A stretch of 64,000 nt of DNA from Nesterenkonia marinintestina (GTDB lineage Bacteria > Actinomycetota > Actinomycetes > Actinomycetales > Micrococcaceae). Location of the stretch: NCBI RefSeq assembly GCF_025420485.1, contig NZ_JAOEFD010000003.1, forward strand, positions 1-64,000, in the 5' to 3' direction. The notes beneath the pieces were generated by a model. It saw only the letters and a program-made list of their open reading frames with translations, had not been told where the DNA came from and ran no database searches. Of the stretch, positions 6,934 through 16,022 are shown piece by piece. Position 1 is the stretch's first letter, and each line of letters begins with the position of its first letter. A program made the translations under genes and the position numbers.

Positions 6934-7152
6934 ATGCAGCACATCGATGCGAACGACCGACCGGACTCCTCCGAGCCGACGGCCGGGTTCCTCAGCACTC
7001 TCATGGTGCGAGTCCGTGACGAGCAGGGGGATGTCCCCGGCTGGGTCATGATCACGCTGATGAGCGCCGTGCTGGTGGCCGGCCTCCTGGCCGTCGCGCA
7101 GCCTGCGCTGGAGGGGCTCTTCAACGATGCCATCAGCAACGTCTCCCAGTGA
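6934..7152 (+). CDS. Flp-type pilin-like small membrane protein
   Basis: A 72-residue protein with a hydrophilic leader of about 35 residues, then GDVPGWVMITLMSAVLVAG and a single membrane helix ending in VAQPALEGLF. This pattern is found in the pilin-like gene between tadC and tadE in actinobacterial tad loci. The ribosome site GAAGGGAAG is good. The 109-base gap after tadC is the largest in the cluster and may hold a promoter for high pilin expression. The GTG of the next gene overlaps its stop. Confidence 0.75.
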   Translation: MQHIDANDRPDSSEPTAGFLSTLMVRVRDEQGDVPGWVMITLMSAVLVAGLLAVAQPALEGLFNDAISNVSQ

Positions 7153-7544
7153 CCCGGTCATCACCGGGCGCCGCACGCAGTGAGTCCGGGGCGGCCACGG
7201 CGGAGTTCACGATGGTCGCCGCCCTCCTCGTCCTCCTCACCGTGACGATCATCCAACTGGCGGTGTTCGTCCACGTCCGCAATACGCTGACCGACGCCGC
7301 GTCGACCGGGGCGCGGTTCGGCGCGCTCCAGGACCGTGATCCGGAGGACGGGGTGCAGCGGACCCGAGACCTGATCGACGCCACGATCAGCGCCGATCAC
7401 GCCGAAGACGTCACCTACGAGTACATCGACGGCGACGACGGGCGGACGCTTCGGGTGAGCGTGCGCTCCGCGGTCCCCGTGCTCGGCCTCGGTCCCGGAG
7501 TCGGTGAGGTGGAGGTGAGCGGCAGCGCCTATGAGTATGACTGA
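7149..7544 (+). CDS. TadE-like pseudopilin
   Basis: A 131-residue protein. After a short basic leader it reads ESGAATAEFTMVAALLVLL, the TadE signature with a conserved glutamate at +5 of the prepilin-type cleavage region, followed by one membrane helix and an extracellular domain. It begins on GTG overlapping the pilin stop. TadE-type proteins are minor pilins needed for Flp pilus assembly. Confidence 0.85.
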   Translation: MTRSSPGAARSESGAATAEFTMVAALLVLLTVTIIQLAVFVHVRNTLTDAASTGARFGALQDRDPEDGVQRTRDLIDATISADHAEDVTYEYIDGDDGRTLRVSVRSAVPVLGLGPGVGEVEVSGSAYEYD

Positions 7545-7992
7545 CGTTCGAACTGCTCTGAGGCGCCGCCTCGGATCCGTCCGTGACGACGCAGGATCCT
7601 CCATCATCGAGTTCGTGGTGCTGGCCACCGTGGTCATGGTTCCGGTCGTGTATCTCATCGTCGCCCTGTCCGGACTGCAGTCCGCCTCGTACGCCTCCGT
7701 CGGCGCAGCAGACCAGGCGGCGAAGATGCAGGCCGGCGGCGAGGCGACCGACGACGAGGCCGATGCCCGGGCTGAGGCCGCGGTCGCCGCGGTGCTCGAG
7801 GACTTCGACATCGACAGGTCGCAGGCAGAGGTCAGCATCGAGTGCCCGAGCGGCGGCTGCGAGCAGGACGGTGATCTCATCATGGTGACTGTGGACATCA
7901 CGGTTCCGGTGCCCGTGCTGTCTTCGATCGGGGGTTGGGACCCGACGCTCGCGACCGTGTCATCCACCTCGGCACAGGTGCGGACACGATGA
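7531..7992 (+). CDS. Second TadE-like minor pilin
   Basis: A 153-residue protein with DDAGSSIIEFVVLATVVMVP at residues about 19-38, the TadE/TadF motif with glutamate, followed by a membrane helix and an exported domain with a cysteine pair (IECPSGGCEQ) that could form a disulfide. Its start overlaps the end of the previous gene; a second in-frame ATG two codons later is also possible. It is arranged in one operon with the other tad genes. Confidence 0.8.
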   Translation: MSMTDVRTALRRRLGSVRDDAGSSIIEFVVLATVVMVPVVYLIVALSGLQSASYASVGAADQAAKMQAGGEATDDEADARAEAAVAAVLEDFDIDRSQAEVSIECPSGGCEQDGDLIMVTVDITVPVPVLSSIGGWDPTLATVSSTSAQVRTR

Positions 7993-8429
7993 GTGAGCGG
8001 GAGATGATCGCGCCGGAGGATGAGGAGGGCCAGAGCACCGTGCTCTTCCTCGGAATGATGCTGCTCGTGCTCAGCGTCGTCGCCGTCGTCGTGGGCGCCA
8101 CCTCGGTGAACCTCGAGTCCCGCCGCCTCCTCGCCGCGGCCGACGGTGCGGCCTCGGCCGCCTCACTCAGCGCGACGGCCTCCGGCGACGCCCGTCCGAC
8201 CGTCTCCGAAGGTCAGGCACTGGCCGCGGCCGAGGAGTACCTCTACACCTCTGGTGCCGACGATCGCTTCGACGGGGTCGAGATCACCGGGGTCCGGGTC
8301 ACCGACGGCGGGCGGACGGCGCACATCGAACTTGCGACCTCCGCAGAGCTGCCGATGGTCTCAGCCGTGCTGCCTGCCGAGGTCACCGTCACGGCGGAAT
8401 CGCATGCACGGGTCACACTGCGGCGCTGA
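7989..8429 (+). CDS. TadG-like Flp pilus assembly protein
   Basis: 146 residues from the ATG at 7989, which overlaps the previous stop (ATGA); a longer upstream frame lacks a ribosome site. The N-terminus reads EEGQSTVLFLGMMLLVLSVV, as in the TadE/TadG-like N-terminal membrane domain, and residues 45-146 form an exported domain. It is much shorter than proteobacterial TadG but normal for actinobacteria. It is the last gene of the tad operon; prfB follows after 67 bases. Confidence 0.75.
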   Translation: MSEREMIAPEDEEGQSTVLFLGMMLLVLSVVAVVVGATSVNLESRRLLAAADGAASAASLSATASGDARPTVSEGQALAAAEEYLYTSGADDRFDGVEITGVRVTDGGRTAHIELATSAELPMVSAVLPAEVTVTAESHARVTLRR

Positions 8430-8496
8430 CGAGGTCCGGGTCGACGGGTCGAGCCTCCGCAGACGCCGCACCCCGAGCCGGTAGTGTGTACACGTT

Positions 8497-9606
8497 ATGG
8501 CAGAGACTGATTTCCCGGCCGAGCTGCGCAGCCTGCGCGCCACCATGGACCGCATCACCGAGGTCACCGACGTCGACAGACTCCGGGCCGACGTGGACGA
8601 GCTCTCCGAGCAGGCCGCGGCCCCGGACCTCTGGGACGACCAGGAGAACGCCCAGAAGGTCACCTCCCAGCTCTCCCACCGCCAGGGTGAGCTCCGCCGG
8701 ATCACCGACCTCACCCAGCGGATCGACGACGTAGAAGTCATGGTCGAGATGGCCGAGGAGGAGGGCGACGAGGACACCCGGCGGGAGGCCGTCACCGAGG
8801 TCGCCTCGATCTCCAAGGCGCTCGAGTCCCTCGAAGTCGTCACCCTGCTCTCCGGCGAGTACGACGAGCGCGAAGCCGTGGTCACCATCCGCGCCGGAGC
8901 CGGGGGCGTCGACGCCGCAGACTTCGCCGAGATGCTGCTGCGGATGTACAGCCGATGGGCCGAGACCCGAGACTGGACGGTCGCCGTGCTGGACACCTCC
9001 TACGCCGAAGAGGCGGGCCTGAAGTCCGCCACCTTCGAGGTCAAGGCGCCCTACGCCTTCGGCACCCTCTCCGTCGAAGCCGGAACCCATCGCCTGGTCC
9101 GCATCAGCCCCTTCGACAACCAAGGGCGCCGACAGACCAGCTTCGCCGCCGTGGAGGTCATCCCCCTGATCGAAGGCACCGACCACGTCGAGATCGACGA
9201 GAACGACCTGAAGGTCGACGTCTTCCGCTCATCCGGGCCCGGCGGCCAGTCGGTGAACACCACCGACTCCGCGGTCCGCCTGACCCACCTGCCCACCGGC
9301 ACCGTGGTCTCCATGCAGAACGAGAAGTCCCAGATCCAGAACCGCGCCGCCGCCATGCGTGTGCTCGAATCCCGGCTGCTGCTGCTCAAGCAGGAGGAGG
9401 AGAGCGCGGAGAAGAAGGCCCTGGCCGGAGACATCAAGGCCTCCTGGGGAGACCAGATCCGGTCCTACGTCCTGCACCCGTACCAGATGGTCAAGGACCT
9501 GCGCACCGAGCACGAGACCGGTCAGGCCCAGGCGGTGCTCGACGGAGACCTCGACGGCTTCATCGACGCCGGCATCCGTTGGCGCGCCCAGGGCGACGAC
9601 GACTGA
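8497..9606 (+). CDS. prfB: Peptide chain release factor 2
   Basis: 369 residues. RF2 recognises UGA/UAA stop codons through the SPF tripeptide (residues 204-206) and triggers peptide release with the GGQ motif (249-251). Both are present, as is the coiled N-terminal domain. The gene is one continuous frame, with no in-frame UGA near codon 25, so it lacks the programmed frameshift known from enterobacteria. The start lies 10 bases downstream of a TAGTGT -10-like box with no ribosome site, suggesting a leaderless or near-leaderless transcript. ftsEX and ssrA follow. Confidence 0.97.
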   Translation: MAETDFPAELRSLRATMDRITEVTDVDRLRADVDELSEQAAAPDLWDDQENAQKVTSQLSHRQGELRRITDLTQRIDDVEVMVEMAEEEGDEDTRREAVTEVASISKALESLEVVTLLSGEYDEREAVVTIRAGAGGVDAADFAEMLLRMYSRWAETRDWTVAVLDTSYAEEAGLKSATFEVKAPYAFGTLSVEAGTHRLVRISPFDNQGRRQTSFAAVEVIPLIEGTDHVEIDENDLKVDVFRSSGPGGQSVNTTDSAVRLTHLPTGTVVSMQNEKSQIQNRAAAMRVLESRLLLLKQEEESAEKKALAGDIKASWGDQIRSYVLHPYQMVKDLRTEHETGQAQAVLDGDLDGFIDAGIRWRAQGDDD

Positions 9607-9629
9607 GCCGCCCGGAGGACCGGTAGTCG

Positions 9630-10724
9630 ATGATCCGCTTCGAACACGTCACCCGGCGCTATGAGCGCGACGGGCGCCCAGCCCTCGACGACGTCAGCAT
9701 CGAGTTCGACCGCGGAGACTTCGTCTTCCTGATCGGCGCCTCCGGGTCCGGCAAGTCCACCCTGCTGCGCATGATCCTGCGCGAAGGCCTGCCCCAGCGG
9801 GGACGGCTCACCGTCGCCGGCCAGAACCTCGGCCTCATGCTCGAACGCCGGGTGCCCGGGTATCGACGCACCATCGGCATGGTCTTCCAGGACTTCCGCC
9901 TGCTGCCGGACAAGACCGTCTACGACAACGTGGCCTTCGCGATGAGCGTCATCGGCGCCCGCCGCGCAGACACCCGGGCACGGGTCACCGAGGTCCTCGA
10001 GAAGGTGGGCCTGGACCACCTCGGGCGACGCTACCCCCACGAGATCTCCGGCGGGGAGCAGCAGCGTGCGGCCATCGCCCGGGCCATCGTCAACGAACCC
10101 GCAGTCCTGCTCGCCGACGAACCGACGGGGAACCTGGACCCGCGGGCCTCGGCCGAAGTCATGAAGATCCTTCGCTGGATCAACGCCTCCGGCACCACGG
10201 TGATCATGGCCACCCACGACCGACCCATCGTCGACCAGATGCGTCGCCGAGTCGTCCAGCTGCACCACGGAGTCCTCGTACGCGACGACGCCCAGGGCAC
10301 CTACGACCCCCCGCGCGGATCAGAAGCCTCCAAGCTGCTCGACGAGCAGGAGGCCGGCCCCGGGCTGCGCGCCATCGATCCGCGCCCGGCCGGCGCCGAG
10401 GACTACACCGACCTGCCTGACCGCGAGCGTGGCGACCCCGGCGAGGAGGAGCCGTCAGAGGAGTCGGCCGCCGACCGCGGCGCCGAGGCCGCCCAGGCGT
10501 ACCGAGTCACCTGGCCAGAGGAGCGACGGCCGGGCGCCGCCGACCCGGACGAGGCCACGCCGGCACCGGCGGGAGTCGACGGCGCCGAGCTGACCGGCGT
10601 CGCGCAGGAGGGCCACCTCGAACGGGACGACGCCGCCGGAGAGGCGGACGAGGCGGAGCTCGATGAGCTCGACTCCCTGGACCGTGACGAGGACGAGGTC
10701 AGCTTCGAGGAGAGGGGGCGCTGA
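9630..10724 (+). CDS. ftsE: Cell division ATP-binding protein FtsE with long acidic C-terminal tail
   Basis: ABC ATPase that, with FtsX, couples ATP hydrolysis to peptidoglycan hydrolase activation at the septum. Walker A is GASGSGKST (36-44), the signature is ISGGEQQRA, and Walker B is LLADEPTGNLD. The ATPase core ends at about residue 229, the usual length. A further 135 residues are highly acidic and disordered (many E/D and A, few hydrophobics). The stop overlaps ftsX by one base. The extension is not required by the fold and may be a partner-binding tail. Confidence 0.95.
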   Translation: MIRFEHVTRRYERDGRPALDDVSIEFDRGDFVFLIGASGSGKSTLLRMILREGLPQRGRLTVAGQNLGLMLERRVPGYRRTIGMVFQDFRLLPDKTVYDNVAFAMSVIGARRADTRARVTEVLEKVGLDHLGRRYPHEISGGEQQRAAIARAIVNEPAVLLADEPTGNLDPRASAEVMKILRWINASGTTVIMATHDRPIVDQMRRRVVQLHHGVLVRDDAQGTYDPPRGSEASKLLDEQEAGPGLRAIDPRPAGAEDYTDLPDRERGDPGEEEPSEESAADRGAEAAQAYRVTWPEERRPGAADPDEATPAPAGVDGAELTGVAQEGHLERDDAAGEADEAELDELDSLDRDEDEVSFEERGR

Positions 10725-11635
10725 TGCTGCTGCACATGCTCGGAGAGACGTTCACCTCCCTGCGACGCAACGTCGCAATGGTCTCGGCGCTGATCCTGGT
10801 CACCTTCATCTCACTCACGTTCGTCGGCGCGGCGGCCCTGATGCAGACCCAGGTCGACCGGATGACCGACGACTTCCACGAACGGCTCGAGGTCTCGGTG
10901 TTCCTCTGCACCGAGGACTCACCCCCCTCGGCGTGTCCCGCCGGAGCCGTCACCGACGACCAGCGCGACGCCGTCGAAGCCTCTCTGGAGGACGGAGCCG
11001 CCAGCCAGTACGTCGACTCCTTCCGCTACGAGTCCCAGGACGAGGCGCTGGAGAACTTCCTGGACCAGCGCGGACAGGACGCCGAGTCCTCGGCCGTCGA
11101 GGCCTCCGACATGCCCGAATCCTTCCGCATCCTCCTTCAGGACCCCGAACAGTACGAGGTCGTGACCGAACTGTTCGCCTCCGCTCCGGGGGTCGAGAGT
11201 GTGGCCGACCAGCAGGAGATCCTGGACCAGGTGTTCGGCATCCTCAACGGGATGACCATGGTCGCGCTGATCATCGCCGCAGTCATGATCGTGTGTGCGG
11301 TCCTCCTGGTCTCCACCACCATCCGGCTGTCGGCCTTCTCCCGGCGTCGTGAGACCGGGATCAAGCGTCTCGTCGGGGCCTCGAAGTCCATGATCCGCCT
11401 GCCGTTCATCCTCGAAGGGTCCCTGGCCGCACTCATCGGCGCTCTGCTCGCCTGTGCCGCCACGTGGGTGATCGCCGAGTTCGTCCTCGGTCAGTGGCTG
11501 GCCCGACAGGTCCCGGGGATCAGCTTCGTCGACTCCTCCGCCTCCTGGGTCATCATGCCGATCCTGGTGCTCATCGCCCTGGTGCTCGCGGCTCTGGCCT
11601 CCTGGCTCACCGTGCGGCGATACCTGCGCGTCTGA
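10724..11635 (+). CDS. ftsX: Cell division protein FtsX
   Basis: 303-residue permease-like partner of FtsE. One membrane helix lies at about residues 20-42, then an extracellular domain (45-185) with a cysteine pair (FLCTEDSPPSACPAG), then three helices (about 183-210, 230-258, 275-297). This topology is canonical for FtsX. It starts directly at the ftsE stop. FtsX passes the ATPase signal to RipC/PcsB-type hydrolases outside the cell. Confidence 0.95.
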   Translation: MLLHMLGETFTSLRRNVAMVSALILVTFISLTFVGAAALMQTQVDRMTDDFHERLEVSVFLCTEDSPPSACPAGAVTDDQRDAVEASLEDGAASQYVDSFRYESQDEALENFLDQRGQDAESSAVEASDMPESFRILLQDPEQYEVVTELFASAPGVESVADQQEILDQVFGILNGMTMVALIIAAVMIVCAVLLVSTTIRLSAFSRRRETGIKRLVGASKSMIRLPFILEGSLAALIGALLACAATWVIAEFVLGQWLARQVPGISFVDSSASWVIMPILVLIALVLAALASWLTVRRYLRV

Positions 11636-11655
11636 CGGGGAGCGTGCCGCGTCGC

Positions 11656-11685
11656 TTCACACCCTCCGGATCGGTGACCTATACT
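11656..11685 (+). promoter_or_regulatory. Candidate sigma-70-type promoter for ssrA
   Basis: TTCACA (11656-11661) and TATACT (11680-11685) are separated by 18 bases, about 57 bases upstream of the mature tmRNA 5' end. The hexamers are good matches for the main sigma factor. Transcription would start near 11692 and the leader would be removed by RNase P. Confidence 0.6.
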
Positions 11686-11742
11686 TGGTTACCTGCCCGG
11701 AACAGAGAATCCGGGCGGGACGGTCTTTTGAGAACCGCATAA

Positions 11743-12121
11743 GGGGACGATCGGTTTCGACGATGTGAGTTGATCATGGGGAAGCGGGTCGAGGAAGCAA
11801 GAGGATCTCGTAAATACCCTCTGCAACCCAATAAGTGCCGATTCTAAGCGCACTGACTTCGCCCTGGCTGCCTGATAAACCAGCCAGCGCAAGTCTGTCA
11901 GCCTGAGGTCGCTGTCGCCTCAGTGTCTGGCATCAGCTAGACAGCCACTGGTGATGCTCCCTTTTCCGTGGGGGAGTATCACGACAATGACACGGATGGG
12001 CCCGGGACAGCCACTCGTCTGCATGATGGCTGGGGCCGAGCAACACCCTGCTGCAGACTGCACCCGGAGAAGCCCATGAGAATCCACATCGGACGCGGGT
12101 TCGATTCCCGCCGTCTCCACC
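11743..12121 (+). ncRNA. ssrA: Transfer-messenger RNA (tmRNA)
   Basis: tmRNA rescues stalled ribosomes and tags the incomplete protein. The 5' end GGGGACG pairs with CGTCTCC near 12112-12118 to make the tRNA-like acceptor, and the T arm GGGTTCGATTCCC is present. The tag reading frame at 11837-11875 encodes ADSKRTDFALAA then TGA; the ALAA end is the normal protease signal. Pseudoknot stems follow the tag. The sequence after the discriminator is CCCA, so the terminal CCA is not cleanly encoded and the exact 3' end is approximate. Confidence 0.97.
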
Positions 12122-12128
12122 CATTCCG

Positions 12129-12160
12129 AAGGCGCCTTCCCGATTCTGGGGAGGCGCCTT
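12129..12160. terminator. Shared terminator between ssrA and smpB
   Basis: AAGGCGCCTTCCC and GGGGAGGCGCCTT form a stem of about 13 pairs with one wobble and a six-base loop (GATTCT). It lies in the 66 bases between the convergent tmRNA and smpB genes and can serve both strands. Confidence 0.85.
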
Positions 12161-12187
12161 CTGTGTGTGTGCGGACTGTACGGCCTG

Positions 12188-12691
12188 TCAGGCGGCGCCG
12201 CGGTTGCGCTGACGCATCGCGCGCTGGGCCTCACGGTCGTCCTGCTTCCGACGCAGCGTCTCCCGCTTGTCGAACTCCCGCTTACCCTTGGCGATGGCGA
12301 TCTCGACCTTCGCCCGACCATCCTTGAAGTACAGCTGCAGGGGCACCACCGTGTAGCCCTTGCCCTCGATCTGACGCTGGATCTTGTCCAACTCCCGGTG
12401 GTTCAGCAGGAGCTTGCGCTTCCGGCGGGCCGAATGGTTGGTCCACGTGCCGTTGAGGTACTCGGGGATGTGGACCTGCTCCAACCACATCTCCGTCGGA
12501 TTGGAGAACGAGGCGAAGCCGTCGGTCAGGGCGGCCTGGCCCTCACGCAGAGACTTCACCTCGGTGCCGGTCAGCACCAGGCCCGCCTCATAGCGGTCCA
12601 GGATCTCGTAGTCATGACGTGCCCGCCGGTTGGTGGCGACCACATGGTTGTTCGGGTCCTTGGGACCCTTCTTCTGCTTCTTCGCAGCCAC
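12188..12691 (-). CDS. smpB: SsrA-binding protein SmpB
   Basis: A 167-residue partner of tmRNA that delivers it to the ribosomal A site. The GTG at 12691 follows GGAGG at good spacing; the longer upstream frame is not conserved. The body has [20 protein letters not shown] and [10 protein letters not shown], and the C-terminal basic tail ([20 protein letters not shown]) that enters the mRNA channel. It is convergent with ssrA rather than co-directional, and shares its terminator. Confidence 0.97.
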   Translation of the reverse strand: MAAKKQKKGPKDPNNHVVATNRRARHDYEILDRYEAGLVLTGTEVKSLREGQAALTDGFASFSNPTEMWLEQVHIPEYLNGTWTNHSARRKRKLLLNHRELDKIQRQIEGKGYTVVPLQLYFKDGRAKVEIAIAKGKREFDKRETLRRKQDDREAQRAMRQRNRGAA

Positions 12692-12788
12692 GCCGCCACC
12701 TCCTCCGTACGGTCTGACGCCTCGGCTCCGGGCGCGGAGCCGACTCACCATGATACATGCGAGGCCCCGGCCCGACGGGGGAGCGGCG

Positions 12789-13463
12789 TCAGTCGGCGCC
12801 GAAGACCACGGCACGCACCGGAGCGCCGTCGACCCCGTGCAGCGGCAGAGGGAACATCCCCACCCGGTGGACGCCCGGACGCAGCGACCGCAGCCGGGTC
12901 AGGTTCTCCACGATCAGTCCGTCGCGGCCGAGGACCAGATCGTGCACCGGGAAGCCGTCCGCCCCCTGGACCCCGGTGGGGTCCGGGCTCAGCGCATCGG
13001 TGCCCAGCACGCGCATGCCTGTGTCCCAGAGCAGTTCGGCCGCCTGACCCGACACCGCCGGGTGCCGCAGGGCCTCCCCGGTGCCGAAGCGCGTGTCCCA
13101 GCCGAAGCTCAGCAGCACCCGGGGAGGCAGGCGGTCCCCGGCGTCGCCGCAGCCGGCCCGCGCCAGCGCGCCCCGGACGTCGTCGACGTCTGCCAGACAG
13201 TCGCGCCCCGCATCCAGGTGCAGCACCAGCGTCGGACCGCACAGCTCCTCGAGCCCCACCTCAGAGACGGTGCGACCGCCGGGCACGGTGTGGCATGGCG
13301 CGTCCAGATGGGTCCCGGTCTGCACACCGCAGCTGAGCCGGGCCACCGCGACGCCGTCGTCCTGCAGCGTCAGGGCCGGCTCCAGGCGCACCTCGGGGTC
13401 TCCGGGGTAGACCATCATTGCATCGGTGATCGGGCGAGTGAGGTCCTCGGTGATCTGCGGCAT
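12789..13463 (-). CDS. Cyclase-family metal-dependent hydrolase (kynurenine formamidase-like)
   Basis: 224 residues with the zinc motif [11 protein letters not shown] near residues 49-59 and [11 protein letters not shown], as in the cyclase / arylformamidase (KynB-like) family. The substrate is not clear: no other kynurenine gene is nearby, so a tryptophan pathway role is unsupported. The ATG at 13463 overlaps the stop of the fluoride channel gene upstream, so it is probably co-transcribed with it. Confidence 0.75.
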   Translation of the reverse strand: MPQITEDLTRPITDAMMVYPGDPEVRLEPALTLQDDGVAVARLSCGVQTGTHLDAPCHTVPGGRTVSEVGLEELCGPTLVLHLDAGRDCLADVDDVRGALARAGCGDAGDRLPPRVLLSFGWDTRFGTGEALRHPAVSGQAAELLWDTGMRVLGTDALSPDPTGVQGADGFPVHDLVLGRDGLIVENLTRLRSLRPGVHRVGMFPLPLHGVDGAPVRAVVFGAD

Positions 13464-13867
13464 CAGCCCAACGCCTGCATCCCGGAGACCGCCACGCCCA
13501 GCACCCCGGCGGTGATCCCGCAGAGCACGTGGCTGGTCCAGGTGAACAGCGCACGCCCGCGGCGCCCGTCCATCCACAGCTGGGCGACACGCAGCGAGAC
13601 GGTCGAGAACGTCGACAGAGCCCCGACCAGACCGATCGCCACCACCGCGAGGACCGGTTCGCTTGGGATCCAGAGGTCCATCGTCGCGTCCTCCGCCTGG
13701 AGGACGGAGAACTCTCCGAACAGGAATCCGAGCACGAAGCACCCCAGGGTGTTGGCGATCAGCACTCCGCCGCGCAGATATCTGTCCAGCAGCAGGCGCA
13801 TCGCCGCACCGAAGGCGCCGCCGAGGGCGATGCCCAGCACCACGGCCAGGGAGACGGTGGTGGTCAT
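13463..13867 (-). CDS. crcB: Fluoride ion channel CrcB/Fluc, subunit 2
   Basis: A 134-residue protein with four membrane helices. Family motifs GGAFGAAMRL, ANTLGCFVLGF and GLVGALSTFSTVS are present. Fluc channels export fluoride as antiparallel dimers. It overlaps the preceding crcB homologue by five bases and the following cyclase gene, so the pair is coupled. In Gram-positive bacteria two tandem homologues usually make a heterodimer. Confidence 0.9.
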   Translation of the reverse strand: MTTTVSLAVVLGIALGGAFGAAMRLLLDRYLRGGVLIANTLGCFVLGFLFGEFSVLQAEDATMDLWIPSEPVLAVVAIGLVGALSTFSTVSLRVAQLWMDGRRGRALFTWTSHVLCGITAGVLGVAVSGMQALG

Positions 13868-14400
13868 GAGGGTCCCCCCGTCCCGCCGCGGCCGGCGGCC
13901 CGTCGCTCGGCGTCCTGCCCCAGGTACCCGAAGATGCCGCGGGCGCACACCAGTCCGGCCGCCGCCGCCATCGTGCCGAAGATCAGGCTGATCATCAGGT
14001 AGGCCCCGGCCTCCAGGATGCCGGGGGAGACGTAGGTGACCGTGGTCAGCGAGTCCAGCGCCGCCCCGGGCACCGAGGGGAGCAGCACGATGATGATCGT
14101 GGAGAACGTCGTATAGGCGCCCAGCAGCCCGGTGCCCAGCGTCGGCACCACCCACGCGGGGGTCTTCGTGCGCACCGCCGCCACACCGACCAGCAGCCCG
14201 AGGGCGGCGGAGCCGGAGATGTTCACCAGCAGGGTCGTCCAGGGGAACTTCATGCCCTGTTCGGGGAGGAGCTCGCCGAGCCCGAACCGCAGCAGCGCAC
14301 CCACCGCGCCGCCGAGGGCCACCAGGGGCAGCAGGGTGCGCAGGGGGATGCGGCGGTGGTCCAGAGTCTGGGGCTGAGGATCGGCGGGAGCGGGCACCAT
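13864..14400 (-). CDS. crcB: Fluoride ion channel CrcB/Fluc, subunit 1
   Basis: 178 residues, longer than its partner owing to a 20-residue N-terminal extension, a longer loop before the last helix, and a C-terminal basic tail. Motifs: GGAVGALLRFGLGEL, NISGSAALGLL and GTGLLGAYTTFSTI. It is the first gene of the crcB-crcB-cyclase operon. The region just upstream (14401-14409) is too short for a separate promoter, so transcription may continue from the metal-importer operon. Confidence 0.88.
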   Translation of the reverse strand: MVPAPADPQPQTLDHRRIPLRTLLPLVALGGAVGALLRFGLGELLPEQGMKFPWTTLLVNISGSAALGLLVGVAAVRTKTPAWVVPTLGTGLLGAYTTFSTIIIVLLPSVPGAALDSLTTVTYVSPGILEAGAYLMISLIFGTMAAAAGLVCARGIFGYLGQDAERRAAGRGGTGGPS

Positions 14401-14409
14401 CTCAGGGTA

Positions 14410-15111
14410 TTACCGATCCGCCACGGAGACGCGCACGGCATGCGCCACCTCGTGGCTGAGCCGCAGGTCTCCGTCGGGGGCCGCGACCAGCACGTCCCGA
14501 CCCTCGGTGCGCATCACCTCGACGGCGGCGCCGATCGTCAGTCGCCGATCCTCGAGCAGCCGCAGGGCCTCCGGCACGGAGTCGTCGACCTGCTCCAGCC
14601 GCACCCTCGCCCCGGACTCGGTCCGGCAGAGCAGCACCGTCTGGGGATGCTCCATCACCAGGTCCGGAGTCGGGATGGGGTCACCGTGCGGGTCCACGCC
14701 GGGATGACCCAGACGCTCGTCGAGGCGTTCGACGAACCGGTCGGTCACAGCATGCTCCAGCCGCTCCGCCTCGTCGTGGACCTCGTCCCATCCGTAGCCC
14801 ATCTCACGGACCAGCCAGGTCTCGATCAGCCGGTGCCGACGCACCATCGCCAGCGCGAGCCGCCGCCCCTCCGCCGTCAGGCGCAGGGGAGCGTACGGGC
14901 GGTGGTCGACCAGCCCGAGCTCCGACATCTTCCGCACCATGGTCGACACCGAGGGGTTCGACACCCCCAGCGCCTTGGCCAGGTCCGAGGCGGTCACCGC
15001 GGTGCCGTCCCATTCGCTCAGACCGTAGATCGCCTTGGCGTAGTCCTCCACGGAGGTGGTGGCGGAGGAGGTGCGCGTCGAGCGGCCCTGGTGGGAGGTC
15101 CGCGGGCTCAT
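14410..15111 (-). CDS. DtxR/MntR-family metal-dependent transcriptional regulator
   Basis: 233 residues. An N-terminal winged helix (residues about 20-80: VEDYAKAIYGLSE, SVSTMVRKMSELGLV) binds DNA. The metal-binding dimerisation domain has RRHRLIETWLVREMGY and EVHDEAERLEHAVT, with the conserved H, E and EH ligand positions. A FeoA/SH3-like domain occupies the C-terminus. It overlaps the permease gene of the metal importer, so it is its last operon gene. A DtxR-type box lies at the operon promoter. Mn(II) is the likeliest co-repressor, but Fe or Zn cannot be excluded. Confidence 0.9.
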   Translation of the reverse strand: MSPRTSHQGRSTRTSSATTSVEDYAKAIYGLSEWDGTAVTASDLAKALGVSNPSVSTMVRKMSELGLVDHRPYAPLRLTAEGRRLALAMVRRHRLIETWLVREMGYGWDEVHDEAERLEHAVTDRFVERLDERLGHPGVDPHGDPIPTPDLVMEHPQTVLLCRTESGARVRLEQVDDSVPEALRLLEDRRLTIGAAVEVMRTEGRDVLVAAPDGDLRLSHEVAHAVRVSVADR

Positions 15112-16022
15112 GATGTCCTCTCGGCGGCGATGCGGTCGGGGTCCAGTGTAGAGGCGATCCCGGAGGCCCCCGAGCGGCGATGCCGTCGGCCCTCGGTCAG
15201 CCGCGCGAGCAGGCCGCGGCCGGGGGCGAAGAGATAGGCCAGGGTGAACAGCACCGACTGGGTGAGGACCACGGCCGCGCCGGAGGCCACGTCGAACCAA
15301 TAGCTGGAGTAGAGGCCCACCACGGCCGATCCCGCCGCACCGACGGAGGAGACCACCAGCATCCGACCGAAGGTCCGGCACAGCAGAAGTGCGGTGGCAC
15401 CGGGGATCACGAGCATGGCCACCACCAGGATGACTCCCAGCGTCTGCAGCGCGGTGACGGTGGTCAGCGCCAGCAGCGCCAGCAGCAGGGCCGCCAACCC
15501 CCGGGTCGACAGGCCCACCGTATGGGCGTAGGTCCGGTCGAAGGCGAACAGGACGAGGTCCCGGCGCCTGATCAGCAGTGCGGCGGCGGTGCCCAGACCC
15601 AGGACCACCACCGTGATGACGTCGCTGCGGGAGGTGCCCAGGACGTCGCCGAAGAGGATGTGCTGCAGCTGGGTCTCGGTGGGTGTGACCGAGATGAGCA
15701 CCAGGCCCACGGCGAACAGTGAGGTGAACACGACCCCGATGGCGGTGTCACGCCTCAGCGCAGGGGCCGAACCCACCGCCCCGATGAGCAGCACCGCGCC
15801 CATCCCGAAGACGAACGCACCTACGGCCAAGGGCGCACCGAACAGTGAGGCCAGCACCACGCCGGGCAGGATCGAGTGGGCCACCGCCTCACCCATCAGC
15901 GACCAGCCCATGAGCACCAGCCAGCAGGACAGCAGGCCGCACACGGCGGCGGCGACGACGGCGACGATCATCGCGTGCTGCATGAACGGGAACTCCAGCG
16001 GGGCGACGAACAGCTCGATCAC
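15108..16022 (-). CDS. Metal ABC transporter permease (MntB/ZnuB family)
   Basis: 304 residues with eight to nine membrane helices and the ABC-3 family segments MGWSLMGEAVAHSILPGVVL and TLGVILVVAMLVIPGATALL. It forms the channel for Mn(II)/Zn(II) import with the adjacent ATPase and binding lipoprotein. Start and stop overlap neighbouring genes by four bases. The C-terminus is a short basic cytoplasmic tail. Confidence 0.93.
   Translation of the reverse strand: MIELFVAPLEFPFMQHAMIVAVVAAAVCGLLSCWLVLMGWSLMGEAVAHSILPGVVLASLFGAPLAVGAFVFGMGAVLLIGAVGSAPALRRDTAIGVVFTSLFAVGLVLISVTPTETQLQHILFGDVLGTSRSDVITVVVLGLGTAAALLIRRRDLVLFAFDRTYAHTVGLSTRGLAALLLALLALTTVTALQTLGVILVVAMLVIPGATALLLCRTFGRMLVVSSVGAAGSAVVGLYSSYWFDVASGAAVVLTQSVLFTLAYLFAPGRGLLARLTEGRRHRRSGASGIASTLDPDRIAAERTS

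Noticed and set aside
8497-8600. Programmed frameshift in prfB
   Set aside because: The gene is a single open frame from the ATG with no in-frame UGA near the usual site.
12630-13991. Plus-strand open frame of 453 codons over the cyclase and crcB genes
   Set aside because: Antisense shadow of minus-strand genes with clear family motifs.
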